DNA of 64,000 nt, from NCBI GenBank assembly GCA_030267565.1, contig BRXU01000043.1, positions 620,001 to 684,000 of the forward strand, given 5' to 3'. This document shows, piece after piece, positions 6,708-17,480 of the stretch. The notes beneath the pieces were generated by a model that ran no database searches, was not told the origin of the DNA, and saw only the letters and a program-made list of their open reading frames with translations. The translations under genes and the position numbers were made by a program. The stretch is from Pleodorina starrii (lineage: Eukaryota; Chlorophyta; Chlorophyceae; Chlamydomonadales; Volvocaceae). Each line of letters opens with the position of its first letter. Positions within the stretch are counted from its first letter, which is position 1.

Positions 6708-8774
6708 CTAACGCTTGCCATCTTTGCGGTCCGCCTTCTTGCCCCTGCTGCCGTCCTTGATCAACCCGGCCTTCAGCTTGCGCTGAAAGACGTCGCACTT
6801 TCGCAAGTGCGACGGCGGGAAGCCGTCGGGGAACTCCTCGGCGCAGTGAATGCACCTGGGGGGCTTCTTGTCTCCGTCCTCGGAGCGCTCGGAGCGTTTC
6901 CGCTTCTGCTTGCGAGGTTGGGAGGGGGTAGAAACAGCGGCCACCGTAGCGTGGGCGTTAGAAGCGGATTTCGCAATGTTAGCACGAAGCTCCTGGCTCA
7001 GTGCAAAGCGAATGAGATCTTCCACCGAGACCCAGTCCTTGCCCAGGGCGTCCGTAGCGCATGCCTTCTTAAGTGCGGGGAGAAGCCCGTGAAGGTACCA
7101 GAAAATCTGATCCACCTGAGACATGCCCTTGGCGTCCCGCACGATCGTGCGGAAGCGCTGCGTGTACAGGTTGACCTTTTCGCCCGGTTTCATGCTGTGC
7201 TCCCCCGCGTGAAAGCGTTCGCGTGCGGACTGGGCAGTGTGACGGCGGATATCGCCGAACTGGACGAGGAAATCGGTGCGCAGTTGCTCGCGCGTCACGA
7301 CGACCCCGCTAGTCAGCGCGTCGCCCATGTATCCCACCACCCACTCTTGTGCAGCCCCCGTGGTGAAGAACGCTAGGTTCTGAATGGGGTTGATGTGAGT
7401 GGTGTCGCAGTAGGTGATGAAGGTATCGAACCACGTTTGCACGCACGTGACATGCTTGTCCGTGGCCCCCGTGAACTTATACGGCTCCGGAACCTTCTTT
7501 CTCACCTCCTGGCTTTGCCAGCCGCCGGCGGTACTGCCGCCGGCGCCGCCGTTGCTTCCGCCCGCGCCGCCGTTGCTGCGGAGGCTGGCCAGCGCCGCCT
7601 GGACGTCCGCATCCCGCGGCATATCAAATTCCAGGTGCGACAGGTAGGCGCGTGGGTCCAGCTCGGCGCCGGACAGAGGCGCCCAGTCGTGCAGGCGCAT
7701 GTAGCCATTGCCGCGCTCCTGCCAGGAGGCGACGAGCTCCGACGCCGACATCTTGGCAGCCTGGGCCGGCGTTAGTAGGCTGGCGAACGTTTTAGCGAAG
7801 CCCTTCATGGCTTTGCTGCGCTCGCGGCCCGAGCGCATGTCCGTCTTCTTCAGCTCCGCAAGGATGTGCTTGCGGGTGGACTTGATGATGCGGCCCGCCG
7901 GCGACGCGTCATCGTCGTCGCTGCTGTCGCTCTCCTCAGAGCTGGTGTCCGAGGAGGGGCCATCTGCGCCTGCGCCATCGGCTTCCATGGCGTCAGCCGC
8001 CGCCGCTGCGGCCATGCCCGCCGCTGCAGCTGCGGCCGCTGCCTGGTTGCCATTAGCGTTGCTCGCCTTGAACTCGGCAAAGCGCGCGTCCATGAGCGTC
8101 ACAATCTGGCCCATGGCGTGTTGAAACACGTTGGTGCACACCTGGTGCACCTGCGCCAGCGCCTGCTGAGAAAGGCCTTGTTGTGCCTCCACACCCGGTT
8201 GACCGGGTGCGGCCGGCTGGCCGGCCGCGGTTGCCGCGGCATCGAGAGCCGGGGCGACGTTGCGGCCGTCCTGCCCGGCAGCGAGGGCCTGCTGCTGCTG
8301 TTGCTGCTGGAGCTGCATGGCCTGTCCGAACTGCTCCTGGCTGTTTAAGGCAGCCGCAAGGGCCGCCGCCGGCGCCGCAGGGTCCATGTTGATGCTCTGC
8401 GCAAACGCCACGAGATCAGCGGCAGGCAGCGAAGTGAAGTTAGCAGGCAATTGAATGTCTTTCATGTCTGCAAACTTTTTAATGAAAGTCCGCCATACGC
8501 GTCGCGCGCTTGCATTTGCGATGGTAGCGGCGACTTGCGGCGGAAGAGTTTGTGGCTGAATGCCGGCCTCAGGCATAGATCCTTTGGCCTTAGTTGCTCC
8601 TTGAGGAGACGAATTAGTACCCGTAACCGCGACTGGAGTCGCTCCGGGGAGAGGATTGGTGTGATCGGCCGCAGCCGGCTCACGACCTGATACGACTGGA
8701 GTCGCATCATCCTCAGGAATATTAAAGGAAGGTTGTTTAGGAACAGCCTTGGTCTTGTCCTTCTTCTTGGCCAT
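6708..8774 (-). CDS. gag: Ty3/gypsy Gag polyprotein
   Basis: 688 residues starting from an ATG 38 bp inside the primer-binding site. The N-terminal half is Ala/Gln-rich with a poly-Gln run (about 155-162), poly-Ala blocks and an acidic Ser/Asp stretch (SSDTSSEESDSSDDDD). The central part matches the Retrotrans_gag capsid fold (WFDTFITYC, then FFTTGAAQEWVVGY, RERFHAGEHSMKPGEKV, YLHGLLPALKKA). Near the C-terminus CIHC and, 13 residues on, HLRKC form a CX2C-HX3C zinc finger, expected to bind element RNA. The ORF ends in TAG and the same frame continues into pol with no other stop, so Gag and Gag-Pol could come from one frame by stop readthrough. The reading frame is intact. Confidence 0.88.
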   Translation of the reverse strand: MAKKKDKTKAVPKQPSFNIPEDDATPVVSGREPAAADHTNPLPGATPVAVTGTNSSPQGATKAKGSMPEAGIQPQTLPPQVAATIANASARRVWRTFIKKFADMKDIQLPANFTSLPAADLVAFAQSINMDPAAPAAALAAALNSQEQFGQAMQLQQQQQQQALAAGQDGRNVAPALDAAATAAGQPAAPGQPGVEAQQGLSQQALAQVHQVCTNVFQHAMGQIVTLMDARFAEFKASNANGNQAAAAAAAAGMAAAAAADAMEADGAGADGPSSDTSSEESDSSDDDDASPAGRIIKSTRKHILAELKKTDMRSGRERSKAMKGFAKTFASLLTPAQAAKMSASELVASWQERGNGYMRLHDWAPLSGAELDPRAYLSHLEFDMPRDADVQAALASLRSNGGAGGSNGGAGGSTAGGWQSQEVRKKVPEPYKFTGATDKHVTCVQTWFDTFITYCDTTHINPIQNLAFFTTGAAQEWVVGYMGDALTSGVVVTREQLRTDFLVQFGDIRRHTAQSARERFHAGEHSMKPGEKVNLYTQRFRTIVRDAKGMSQVDQIFWYLHGLLPALKKACATDALGKDWVSVEDLIRFALSQELRANIAKSASNAHATVAAVSTPSQPRKQKRKRSERSEDGDKKPPRCIHCAEEFPDGFPPSHLRKCDVFQRKLKAGLIKDGSRGKKADRKDGKR

Positions 8775-8800
8775 TCTTGGTCGGCGAAGGCGACCTAGAA

Positions 8801-8812
8801 CTCGATACCAAT
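8801..8812 (-). promoter_or_regulatory. Primer-binding site of the gypsy element
   Basis: On the minus strand ATTGGTATCGAG follows the LTR end directly. TGGTATCGAG is complementary to a tRNA 3' end of the form CTCGATACCA. The 17 bases TTACAATTGGTATCGAG, spanning the LTR end and this site, recur exactly in the miniature LTR element at 50101-50117. Confidence 0.8.
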
Positions 8813-9186
8813 TGTAACGTTTAAGCTACGCTACGCAGCGGAAGGGAACTCACCGAGGTACCAGGCGTCGCCAGAGCGACGACCGAAGAACGACCAGTTG
8901 AAGGAGACGAAGACGGCGCCCACCTAAACAGCTTACCAAGCACTAATCTAACTAATATCAGAAACATACAGTAGTAAGAGGTGGTGTCAACAGACACCTG
9001 AGAAATAGAATTCAATCCCATAAGCTCCACCAGTCGGCATATGAGGCCGACGCCTTGAGATCTTGATGTACGACAGGGCTCCGCAATTATCGTCTCCAAC
9101 TAACCCAACGGTCGTCCCTCACTTTAGTGAGTTCCGTTAACCATTGGTTATAAGTCGGAAATATTATAAGTATAAATATCGTTACA
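8813..9186 (-). repeat. 5' LTR of the gypsy element (374 bp)
   Basis: On the minus strand the segment starts TGTAACG at 9186 and ends CGTTACA at 8813, giving the expected TG...CA ends with 7-bp inverted termini. The primer-binding site follows immediately and gag 38 bp later. No second copy is present left of pol, so the boundary rests on termini plus PBS, not on an LTR pair. Confidence 0.72.
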
Positions 9187-9454
9187 CAGAAGCTCGTGGC
9201 GCTCAGGCTCGGCTGTCGCGAGCGGTGCTGTACGGCATCGCAAACAAGTTTAAAAGCGACGATGCGCTTCCAGTTGCTTTAATAGCAAGCACACAACCAG
9301 ACTTGTTGCACTCGTAAATGAGCTCACTAAAAAGTTACTTGCTAAGCTTGCTAAAAAGTTAGGATTTGTTTGAAACCTCCCCTGAGCCGCCTAAAAAGAT
9401 TAAGCTCTAAAAATTTATTATCCAAACTTTTCAAGTCGCTAAAAAATTAGGCTA
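9187..9454. other. Flank of the gypsy insertion inside the TIR-bounded segment
   Basis: AT-rich sequence between the LTR and the right 20-bp inverted repeat. It contains several CTAAAAAGTTA / GCTAAAAAATTAGG-type short repeats. No gene recognised. Confidence 0.4.
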
Positions 9455-9474
9455 TAAAAACATTAGCGTCAGTA
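9455..9474. repeat. Right 20-bp terminal inverted repeat of the 7.25-kb segment
   Basis: Exact reverse complement of 2220-2239. Sequence from 9473 on matches 50557 on. Confidence 0.75.
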
Positions 9475-9690
9475 CACGGTGTTCGGTCTGCTTCAACATG
9501 GCCGTGTATTGCAAAAAGATACGGATAGTGTCATACACGGCCGCTTCAACAAGGCCGGGTACAGATGGCCGTGTCCACCACGGCCATGTATATCGCCCCG
9601 TGTTGAAACGGGTGGAGTGTACATGTGCGTGTGGACACGGTTCGAGTATAAATGTTCGTGTAGACACGGCTCGTGTATAGATCATGGAGT
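9473..9690 (+). repeat. Dispersed repeat, copy 1 (ACACGG/CCGTGT-rich)
   Basis: Similar in order and orientation to about 50557-50742 across the whole length. It is built from many copies of ACACGG, GGCCGTGT and related inverted words (for example GGCCGTGTATTGCAAAAAGA). It lies 1.5 kb left of the satellite array, while copy 2 borders the array on the right. Confidence 0.8.
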
Positions 9691-10226
9691 CGAGTTGCGC
9701 AAGGTTCCCGCCATGCAGCGGCAGCGTAGCCATGTATGCAAGGCTACATACACTGCAGAGCTGGGCAGAGCACTGGCGGCCACTTGCCGGCACTGAGATT
9801 TAAGGATTTAAGGAACAACTTCACGATTTAAATCAGGGTAATCCGTGTCATCACGTCACCTGTCGTGGTATATATACCATCGTCTACAGCCCCTCACATA
9901 TAGACCAACACCTGTGCAGCCGTGCTGTGCCCATGTTGTTGGAATCAATCTCGTACCAATGACACGGGTGTATGACACGACTATGGCAATCATACTGCTA
10001 CATGAAAAATGAATTTGCACTTTATGTACCTAACTTATCGTCTACTCGCGTATATATACCATCGTCTATACTCAGTGGCCATAGACGACTGCCTATACAT
10101 AGGGTACCTATAAACGACCTATTCTAGTTTTGGTTTAATAGACGACCAGGGTGACTATAGACCAGTCGAAAAAATACAGACGTGGAAACCCCGAAGTGCT
10201 CTAAAGACACGCCTGCGTAGTAGTGC
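9691..10226. other. Unrecognised spacer with a repeated TATATACCATCGTCTA motif
   Basis: GTATATATACCATCGTCTA occurs near 9867 and again near 10049, and AGACGAC-type words recur between 10060 and 10150. No coding sequence is supported. Confidence 0.4.
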
Positions 10227-10248
10227 AATAATAATAATAATAATAATA
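10227..10248 (+). repeat. (AAT)n microsatellite
   Basis: Just over seven AAT units in a row. Confidence 0.95.
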
Positions 10249-10300
10249 CGCCCGACCGGAGGCGTGGATGAAGGGAGCACGCTGAGGAGGTGGGGCCTGG

Positions 10301-10470
10301 TTTTTTTTTTGAATTCCGGAGGAACCCGGACGGTTTCCCCGGCCCCAGTCCTTCCCCGCGCGCCCCCGCACCCGTCACCAGCTGAGGTGACCACTGACAC
10401 TCCCGTGAGAAGGAGGCAATAACGGAATTAATCAAGTGAATTATCGCTACGGAGCACACCCTACATGGCG
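10301..10470 (-). mobile_element. SINE-like element sharing the 3' tail of the 10.7-kb SINE
   Basis: T10 (10301-10310) is followed by GAATTCCGGAGGAACCCGGA, nearly identical to the sequence after the T-runs at 10706 and 18811. The body differs from those elements. This suggests a second element, or a truncated one, with the same 3' end on the minus strand. The right boundary is uncertain. Confidence 0.45.
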
Positions 10471-10705
10471 GCTACAACTTGCCGCATGTGATCAGCGCTT
10501 GTCATAATCGACACTTGGCAGTACAATGCGCAAGGTGCTTGGCCGATCACACGGTTGTAAGAGAAATGGGTTTCGTATAATCCGCGCGTTGATCCGACTC
10601 AATTGCAACATAACACGGATGCGCGCTGGATCAGCACGATAAATTTGCTTATCCGGTGCCCCTAAACCTAGTGTGTCCTCACTTGCCACACGGTTGCGCC
10701 TCGTC

Positions 10706-11172
10706 TTTTTTTTTTTTTTAATTCCGGAGGAACCCCGACTCGGGACATGGGACACACATGTTGTCTGGCGGCTCCACTGATGCTGCCACTTCTGCTGAGT
10801 AGCTAGCGTGCCAGGCTTCTGGGCGACTCCACGGGCCAGCTGGACGGTGCTGATGACTGTATGATGAGTCTTGTAAACCTCCGGACAGGACAAGGACAGG
10901 GGTGGGCACCCTCCTTTCTCATCACACCCCAGGTAATGGTCACTGACCGGTTTCGATCCCGGGATCCCGGGGGGGATTGCAAAGTTTCCCTGTTGCCGGC
11001 CGATGAACCATTGCCTACTTCTGTGGGGCGCAGGTAAGTTCCAAATGTCCTTGATGGGACTTGAACCCGGGTCACCCGGGCCGAAAGCAGTGCCTTAACT
11101 TTCGGTGTAGAACTTGAGCCCAGTCCGACTGCCCAACCGCGGCCATAAAGGCCCGGTAGTCAAGGGCTGACC
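10706..11172 (-). mobile_element. tRNA-derived SINE, near full length
   Basis: Read on the minus strand, a tRNA-like head (about 11050-11150) carries an A-box-like TGGCCGCGGTTGG, a CTCAAGT anticodon-loop-like stretch (CAA, leucine) and a perfect B box GGTTCAAGTCC. A body of about 330 bp follows, ending GGTTCCTCCGGAATT and a poly(A) tail (T14 at 10706-10719 on the + strand). A 5'-truncated second copy lies at 18811-19158. SINEs are transcribed by RNA polymerase III from these internal boxes and moved by a partner LINE. Satellite DNA begins right at its 5' end; no clear target-site duplication is visible. The Leu assignment is by similarity of the loop and the T arm. Confidence 0.6.
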
Positions 11173-14100
11173 TTCTGAAGCCCACAGAAAGCCTTCCGGG
11201 CTCCCCGATTGCCTTCCGGGCCCTCCGACGGCATTCCGAGTCCTTTGAAGGCCTCATGGGACTTCAGAACGGCTTCCGGGCCCCCGAGGGCCTGCCGGGC
11301 CTTCTGGAGGCCTTCCGGACCCTACAAAGGCGTTCTGGGGCTCCCAAACGGCCTTCCAGGCCCTCTGATCGCCTTCCCGGCCTTCCAAAGTCTTCCAACC
11401 CACAGAAAGCCTTCCGGGCTCCCCGAGGGCCTTCCGGTCCCTCCGACGGCCTTCCGGGCCCTCTGATCGCCTTCCCGGCCTTCAAAAGTCTTCCAACCCA
11501 CAGAAAGCCTTCCGGGCTCCCCAATTGCCTTCCAATCTCTCCGACGGCGTTCCGGGCCCTTTGAAGGCCTCACGGGCCCTCAGAACGGCTTCCAGGCCCC
11601 CCGAGGGCCTGCCGGGCCTTCTAGAGGCCTTCCGGACCCTCCAAGGGCGTTCTGGGGCTCCCAAACGGCCTTCCGGGCCCTCTGATCACCTTCCAGGCCT
11701 TCCAAAGGCTTCTAGCCAAACGAACGCCTTCCGGGCTCCCCGAGGGCCTTCCGGTCCCTCCGACGGCCTTCCGGGCCCTCTGATCGCCATCCCGGCCTTC
11801 CAAAGTCTTCCAACCCACAGAAAGCCTTCCGGGCTCCCCAATCGCCTTCCGATCCCTCCGACGGCATTCCGGGCCCTTTGAAGGCCTCACGGGCCCTCAG
11901 AATGGCTTCCGGCCCCCCGAGGGCCTTCCGGCCTTCTGAAGGCCATTCGGACCCTCCAAAGGCGTTCTGGGGCTCCCAAACGGCCTTTCGGGCCCTCCGA
12001 TCGCCTTCCCGGCCTTCCAAAGGCTTCCAGACCACAGAAAGCATTCCGAACTCCCCAAGTGCCTTCCGGTCCCTCCTACGGCATTCCGGGCCCTTTGAAA
12101 GCCTCACGGGCCCTCAAAACGGCTTCCGGTCCCCCGAGTGCCTTCCGGACTTCTGAAGGGCTTTCGGACCCTCATAATGTATTCTTGGGCTCCCAAACGG
12201 CCTTCCGGGCCCTCTGATCGCCTTCCAGGCCCTCCAAAGGCTTCCAGCCCACAGAAAGCCTTCCGGGCTCCCCAATCGCCTTCCGATCCCTCCGACGGCA
12301 TTCCGGGCCCTTTGAAGGCCTCACGGGCCCTCAGAACGGCTTCCGGCCCCCCGAGGGCCTACCGTGTCTTCTGAAGGCCTTCCGGACCCTCCAAAGGCGT
12401 TCTGGGGCTCCCAAACGGCCTTCCGGGCCCTCCGATCGCCTTCCCGGCCTTCCAAAGGCTTCCAGACCACAGAAAGCCTTCCGGGCTCCCCAATTGCCTT
12501 CCGATCCCTCCGACGGCATTCCGGGCCCTTTGAAGGCCTCACGGGCCCTCAGAACGGCTTCCGGCCCCCCGAGGGCCTTCCGTGCCTTCTGATGGCCTTC
12601 CGGACCCTCCAAAGGCGTTCTGGGGCTCCCAAACGGCCTTCCGGTCCCTCCAAAGGCTTTCTGGGGCTCCCAAACGGCCTTCCGGGCTCTCTGATCGCCT
12701 TCCAGGCCTTCCAAAGGCTTCCAGCCCACAGAAGGCCTTCCGGGCTCCCAAAGTGCCTTCCGATCCCTCCGACGGTATTCCGGGCCCTTTGAAGGCCTCA
12801 CGGGCCCTCAGAACGGCTTCCGGCCCCCCGAGGGCCTACCGTGTCTTCTGAAGGCCTTCCGGACCCTCCAAAGGCGTTCTGGGGCTCCCAAACGGCCTTC
12901 CGGGCCCTCTTATCGCCTTCCAGGCCTTCCAAAGGCTTCCAGCCCAGAGAAGGCCTTCCGGGCTCCCAAAGTGCCTTCCGATCCCTCCGACGGTATTCCG
13001 GGCCCTTTGAAGGCCTCACGGGCCCTCAGAACGGCTTCCGGCCCCCCGAGGGCCTACCGTGTCTTCTGAAGGCCTTCCGGACCCTCCAAAGGCGTTCTGG
13101 GGCTCCCAAACGGCCTTCCGGGCCCTCCGATCGCCTTCCCGGCCTTCCAAAGGCTTTCAGACCACAGAAAGCCTTCCGGGCTCCCCAAGTGCCTTCCGAT
13201 CCCTCCGACGGCATTCCGGGCCCTTTGAAGGCCTCACGGGCCCTCAGAACGGCTTCCGGCCCCCCGAGTGCCTTCCGCACTCCTGAAGGCCTTCCGGACC
13301 CTCCAAAGGCTTTCGGGGGCTCCCAAACGGCCATCCCGGCCCTCCGATCGCCTTCCCGGCCTTCCAAAGGCTTCCAGACCACAGAAAGCCTTCCGGGCTC
13401 CCCAAGTGCCTTCCGATCCCTCCGACGGTATTCCGGGCCCTTTGAAGGCCTCACGGGCCCTCAGAACGGCTTCCGGCCCCCCGAGGGCCTACCGTGTCTT
13501 CTGAAGGCCTTCCGGACCCTCCAAAGGCGTTCTGGGGCTCCCAAACGGCCTTCCGGGCCCTCCGATCGCCTTCCCGGCCTTCCAAAGGCTTTCAGACCAC
13601 AGAAAGCCTTCCGGGCTCCCCAAGTGCCTTCCGATCCCTCCGACGGCATTCCGGGCCCTTTGAAGGCCTCACGGGCCCTCAGAACGGCTTCCGGCCCCCC
13701 GAGTGCCTTCCGCACTCCTGAAGGCCTTCCGGACCCTCCAAAGGCTTTCGGGGGCTCCCAAACGGCCATCCCGGCCCTCCGATCGCCTTCCCGGCCTTCC
13801 AAAGGCTTCCAGACCACAGAAAGCCTTCCGGGCTCCCCAAGTGCCTTCCGATCCCTCCGACGGCATTCCGGGCCCTTTGAAGGCCTCACGGGCCCTCAGA
13901 ACGGCTTCCGGCCCCCCGAGGGCCTTCCGTGCCTTCTGATGGCCTTCCGGACCCTCCAAAGGCGTTCTGGGGCTCCCAAACGGCCTTCCGGGCCCTCTGA
14001 TCGCCTTCCAGGCCTTCCAAAGGCTTCCAGCCCACAGAAGGCCTTCCGGGCTCCCAAAGTGCCTTCCGATCCCTCCGACGGCATTCCGGGCCCTTTGAAG

Positions 14101-17100
14101 GCCTCACGGGCCCTCAGAACGGCTTCCGGCCCCCCGAGGGCCTACCGTGTCTTCTGAAGGGCTTCCGGACCCTCCAAAGGCGTTCTGGGGCTCCCAAACG
14201 GCCTTCCGGGCCCTCCGATCGCCTTCCCGGCCTTCCAAAGGCTTCCAGACCACAGAAAGCCTTCCGGGCTCCCCAAGTGCCTTCCGATCCCTCCGACGGC
14301 ATTCCGGGCCCTTTGAAGGCCTCACGGGCCCTCAGAACGGCTTCCGGCCCCCCGAGGGCCTTCCGTGCCTTCTGATGGCCTTCCGGACCCTCCAAAGGCG
14401 TTCTGGGGCTCCCAAACGGCCTTCCGGACCCTCCAAAGGCGTTCTGGGGCTCCCAAACGGCCTTCCGGGCCCTCTGATCGCCTTCCAGGCCTTCCAAAGG
14501 CTTCCAGACCACAGAAGGCCTTCCGGGCTCCCAAAGTGCCTTCCGAATCCTCCGACGGCATTCCGGGCCCTTTGAAGGCCTCACGGGCCCTCAGAACGGC
14601 TTCCGGCCCCCCGAGTGCCTTCCGCACTCCTGAAGGCCTTCCGGACCCTCCAAAGGCTTTCGGGGGCTCCCAAACGGCCATCCCGGCCCTCCGATCACCT
14701 TCCCGGCCTTCCAAAGGCTTCCAGACCACAGAAAGCCTTCCGGGCTCCCCAAGTGCCTTCCGGTCCCTCCGACGGCATTCCGGGCCCTTTGAAAGCCTCA
14801 CGGGCCCTCAGAACGGCTTCCGGCCCCCCGAGGGCCTTCCGTGCCTTCTGATGGCCTTCCGGACCCTCCAAAGGCGTTCTGGGGCTCCCAAACGGCCTTC
14901 CGGGCCCTCTGATCGCCTTCCAGGCCTTCCAAAGGCTTCCAGCCCACAGAAGGCCTTCCGGGCTCCCAAAGTGCCTTCCGATCCCTCCGACGGCATTCCG
15001 GGCCCTTTGAAGGCCTCACGGGCCCTCAGAACGGCTTCCGGCCCCCCGAGGGCCTACCGTGTCTTCTGAAGGGCTTCCGGACCCTCCAAAGGCGTTCTGG
15101 GGCTCCCAAACGGCCTTCCGGGCCCTCCGATCGCCTTCCCGGCCTTCCAAAGGCTTCCAGACCACAGAAAGCCTTCCGGGCTCCCCAAGTGCCTTCCGAT
15201 CCCTCCGACGGCATTCCGGGCCCTTTGAAGGCCTCACGGGCCCTCAGAACGGCTTCCGGCCCCCCGAGGGCCTTCCGTGCCTTCTGATGGCCTTCCGGAC
15301 CCTCCAAAGGCGTTCTGGGGCTCCCAAACGGCCTTCCGGACCCTCCAAAGGCGTTCTGGGGCTCCCAAACGGCCTTCCGGGCCCTCTGATCGCCTTCCAG
15401 GCCTTCCAAAGGCTTCCAGCCCACAGAAGGCCTTCCGGGCTCCCAAAGTGCCTTCCGATCCCTCCGACGGCATTCCGGGCCCTTTGAAGGCCTCACGGGC
15501 CCTCAGAACGGCTTCCGGCCCCCCGAGGGCCTACCGTGTCTTCTGAAGGGCTTCCGGACCCTCCAAAGGCGTTCTGGGGCTCCCAAACGGCCTTCCGGGC
15601 CCTCCGATCGCCTTCCCGGCCTTCCAAAGGCTTCCAGACCACAGAAAGCCTTCCGGGCTCCCCAAGTGCCTTCCGATCCCTCCGACGGCATTCCGGGCCC
15701 TTTGAAGGCCTCACGGGCCCTCAGAACGGCTTCCGGCCCCCCGAGGGCCTTCCGTGCCTTCTGATGGCCTTCCGGACCCTCCAAAGGCGTTCTGGGGCTC
15801 CCAAACGGCCTTCCGGACCCTCCAAAGGCGTTCTGGGGCTCCCAAACGGCCTTCTGGGCCCTCTGATCGCCTTCCAGGCCTTCCAAAGGCTTCCAGACCA
15901 CAGAAGGCCTTCCGGGCTCCCAAAGTGCCTTCCGAATCCTCCGACGGCATTCCGGGCCCTTTGAAGGCCTCACGGGCCCTCAGAACGGCTTCCGGCCCCC
16001 CGAGTGCCTTCCGCACTCCTGAAGGCCTTCCGGACCCTCCAAAGGCTTTCGGGGGCTCCCAAACGGCCATCCCGGCCCTCCGATCGCCTTCCCGGCCTTC
16101 CAAAGGCTTCCAGACCACAGAAAGCATTCCGAACTCCCCAAGTGCCTTCCGGTCCCTCCGACGGCATTCCGGGCCCTTTGAAAGCCTCACGGGCCCTCAG
16201 AACGGCTTCCGGCCCCCCGAGGGCCTTCCGTGCCTTCTGATGGCCTTCCGGACCCTCCAAAGGCGTTCTGGGGCTCCCAAACGGCCTTCCGGGCCCTCTG
16301 ATCGCCTTCCAGGCCTTCCAAAGGCTTCCAGCCCACAGAAGGCCTTCCGGGCTCCCAAAGTGCCTTCCGATCCCTCCGACGGCATTCCGGGCCCTTTGAA
16401 GGCCTCACGGGCCCTCAGAACGGCTTCCGGCCCCCCGAGGGCCTACCGTGTCTTCTGAAGGGCTTCCGGACCCTCCAAAGGCGTTCTGGGGCTCCCAAAC
16501 GGCCTTCCGGGCCCTCCGATCGCCTTCCCGGCCTTCCAAAGGCTTCCAGACCACAGAAAGCCTTCCGGGCTCCCCAAGTGCCTTCCGATCCCTCCGACGG
16601 CATTCCGGGCCCTTTGAAGGCCTCACGGGCCCTCAGAACGGCTTCCGGCCCCCCGAGGGCCTTCCGTGCCTTCTGATGGCCTTCCGGACCCTCCAAAGGC
16701 GTTCTGGGGCTCCCAAACGGCCTTCCGGGCCCTCTGATCGCCTTCCAGGCCTTCCAAAGGCTTCCAGCCCACAGAAGGCCTTCCGGGCTCCCAAAGTGCC
16801 TTCCGATCCCTCCGACGGTATTCCGGGCCCTTTGAAGGCCTCACGGGCCCTCAGAACGGCTTCCGGCCCCCCGAGGGCCTACCGTGTCTTCTGAAGGGCT
16901 TCCGGACCCTCCAAAGGCGTTCTGGGGCTCCCAAACGGCCTTCCGGGCCCTCCGATCGCCTTCCCGGCCTTCCAAAGGCTTCCAGACCACAGAAAGCCTT
17001 CCGGGCTCCCCAAGTGCCTTCCGATCCCTCCGACGGCATTCCGGGCCCTTTGAAGGCCTCACGGGCCCTCAGAACGGCTTCCGGCCCCCCGAGGGCCTTC

Positions 17101-17480
17101 CGTGCCTTCTGATGGCCTTCCGGACCCTCCAAAGGCGTTCTGGGGCTCCCAAACGGCCTTCCAGACCCTCCAAAGGCTTTCTGGGGCTCCCAAACGGCCT
17201 TCCGGGCCCTCTGATCGCCTTCCAGGCCTTCCAAAGGCTTCCAGCCCACAGAAGGCCTTCCGGGCTCCCAAAGTGCCTTCCGATCCCTCCGACGGTATTC
17301 CGGGCCCTTTGAAGGCCTCACGGGCCCTCAGAACGGCTTCCGGCCCCCCGAGGGCCTACCGTGTCTTCTGAAGGCCTTCCGGACCCTCCAAAGGCGTTCT
17401 GGGGCTCCCAAACGGCCATCCGGGCCCTTCGATCGCCTTCCCGGCCTTCCAAAGGCTTCCAGCCCACAGAAAGCCTTCCG
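11173..17480 (+). repeat. Satellite array, block 1 (218/259-bp monomers)
   Basis: Tandem monomers of 217-218 bp with a 259-bp variant. Each 218-bp monomer splits into eleven diverged units of 18-21 bp around GCCTTCCGGGCCCTCCGAAC. The 259-bp variant carries a 41-bp duplication, i.e. two extra subunits. Higher-order periods of 477 (218+259) and 912 bp (218+259+217+218) repeat, for example 14147, 15059, 15536, 16448. Units at the left edge (11173-12300) are irregular and more diverged, typical of an array margin. Both strands are almost free of stop codons, which produces long meaningless reading frames. Confidence 0.95.

Noticed and set aside
11173..17480. CRISPR array or other prokaryotic direct-repeat system
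   Set aside because: Repeats are contiguous without unique spacers and the context is eukaryotic.
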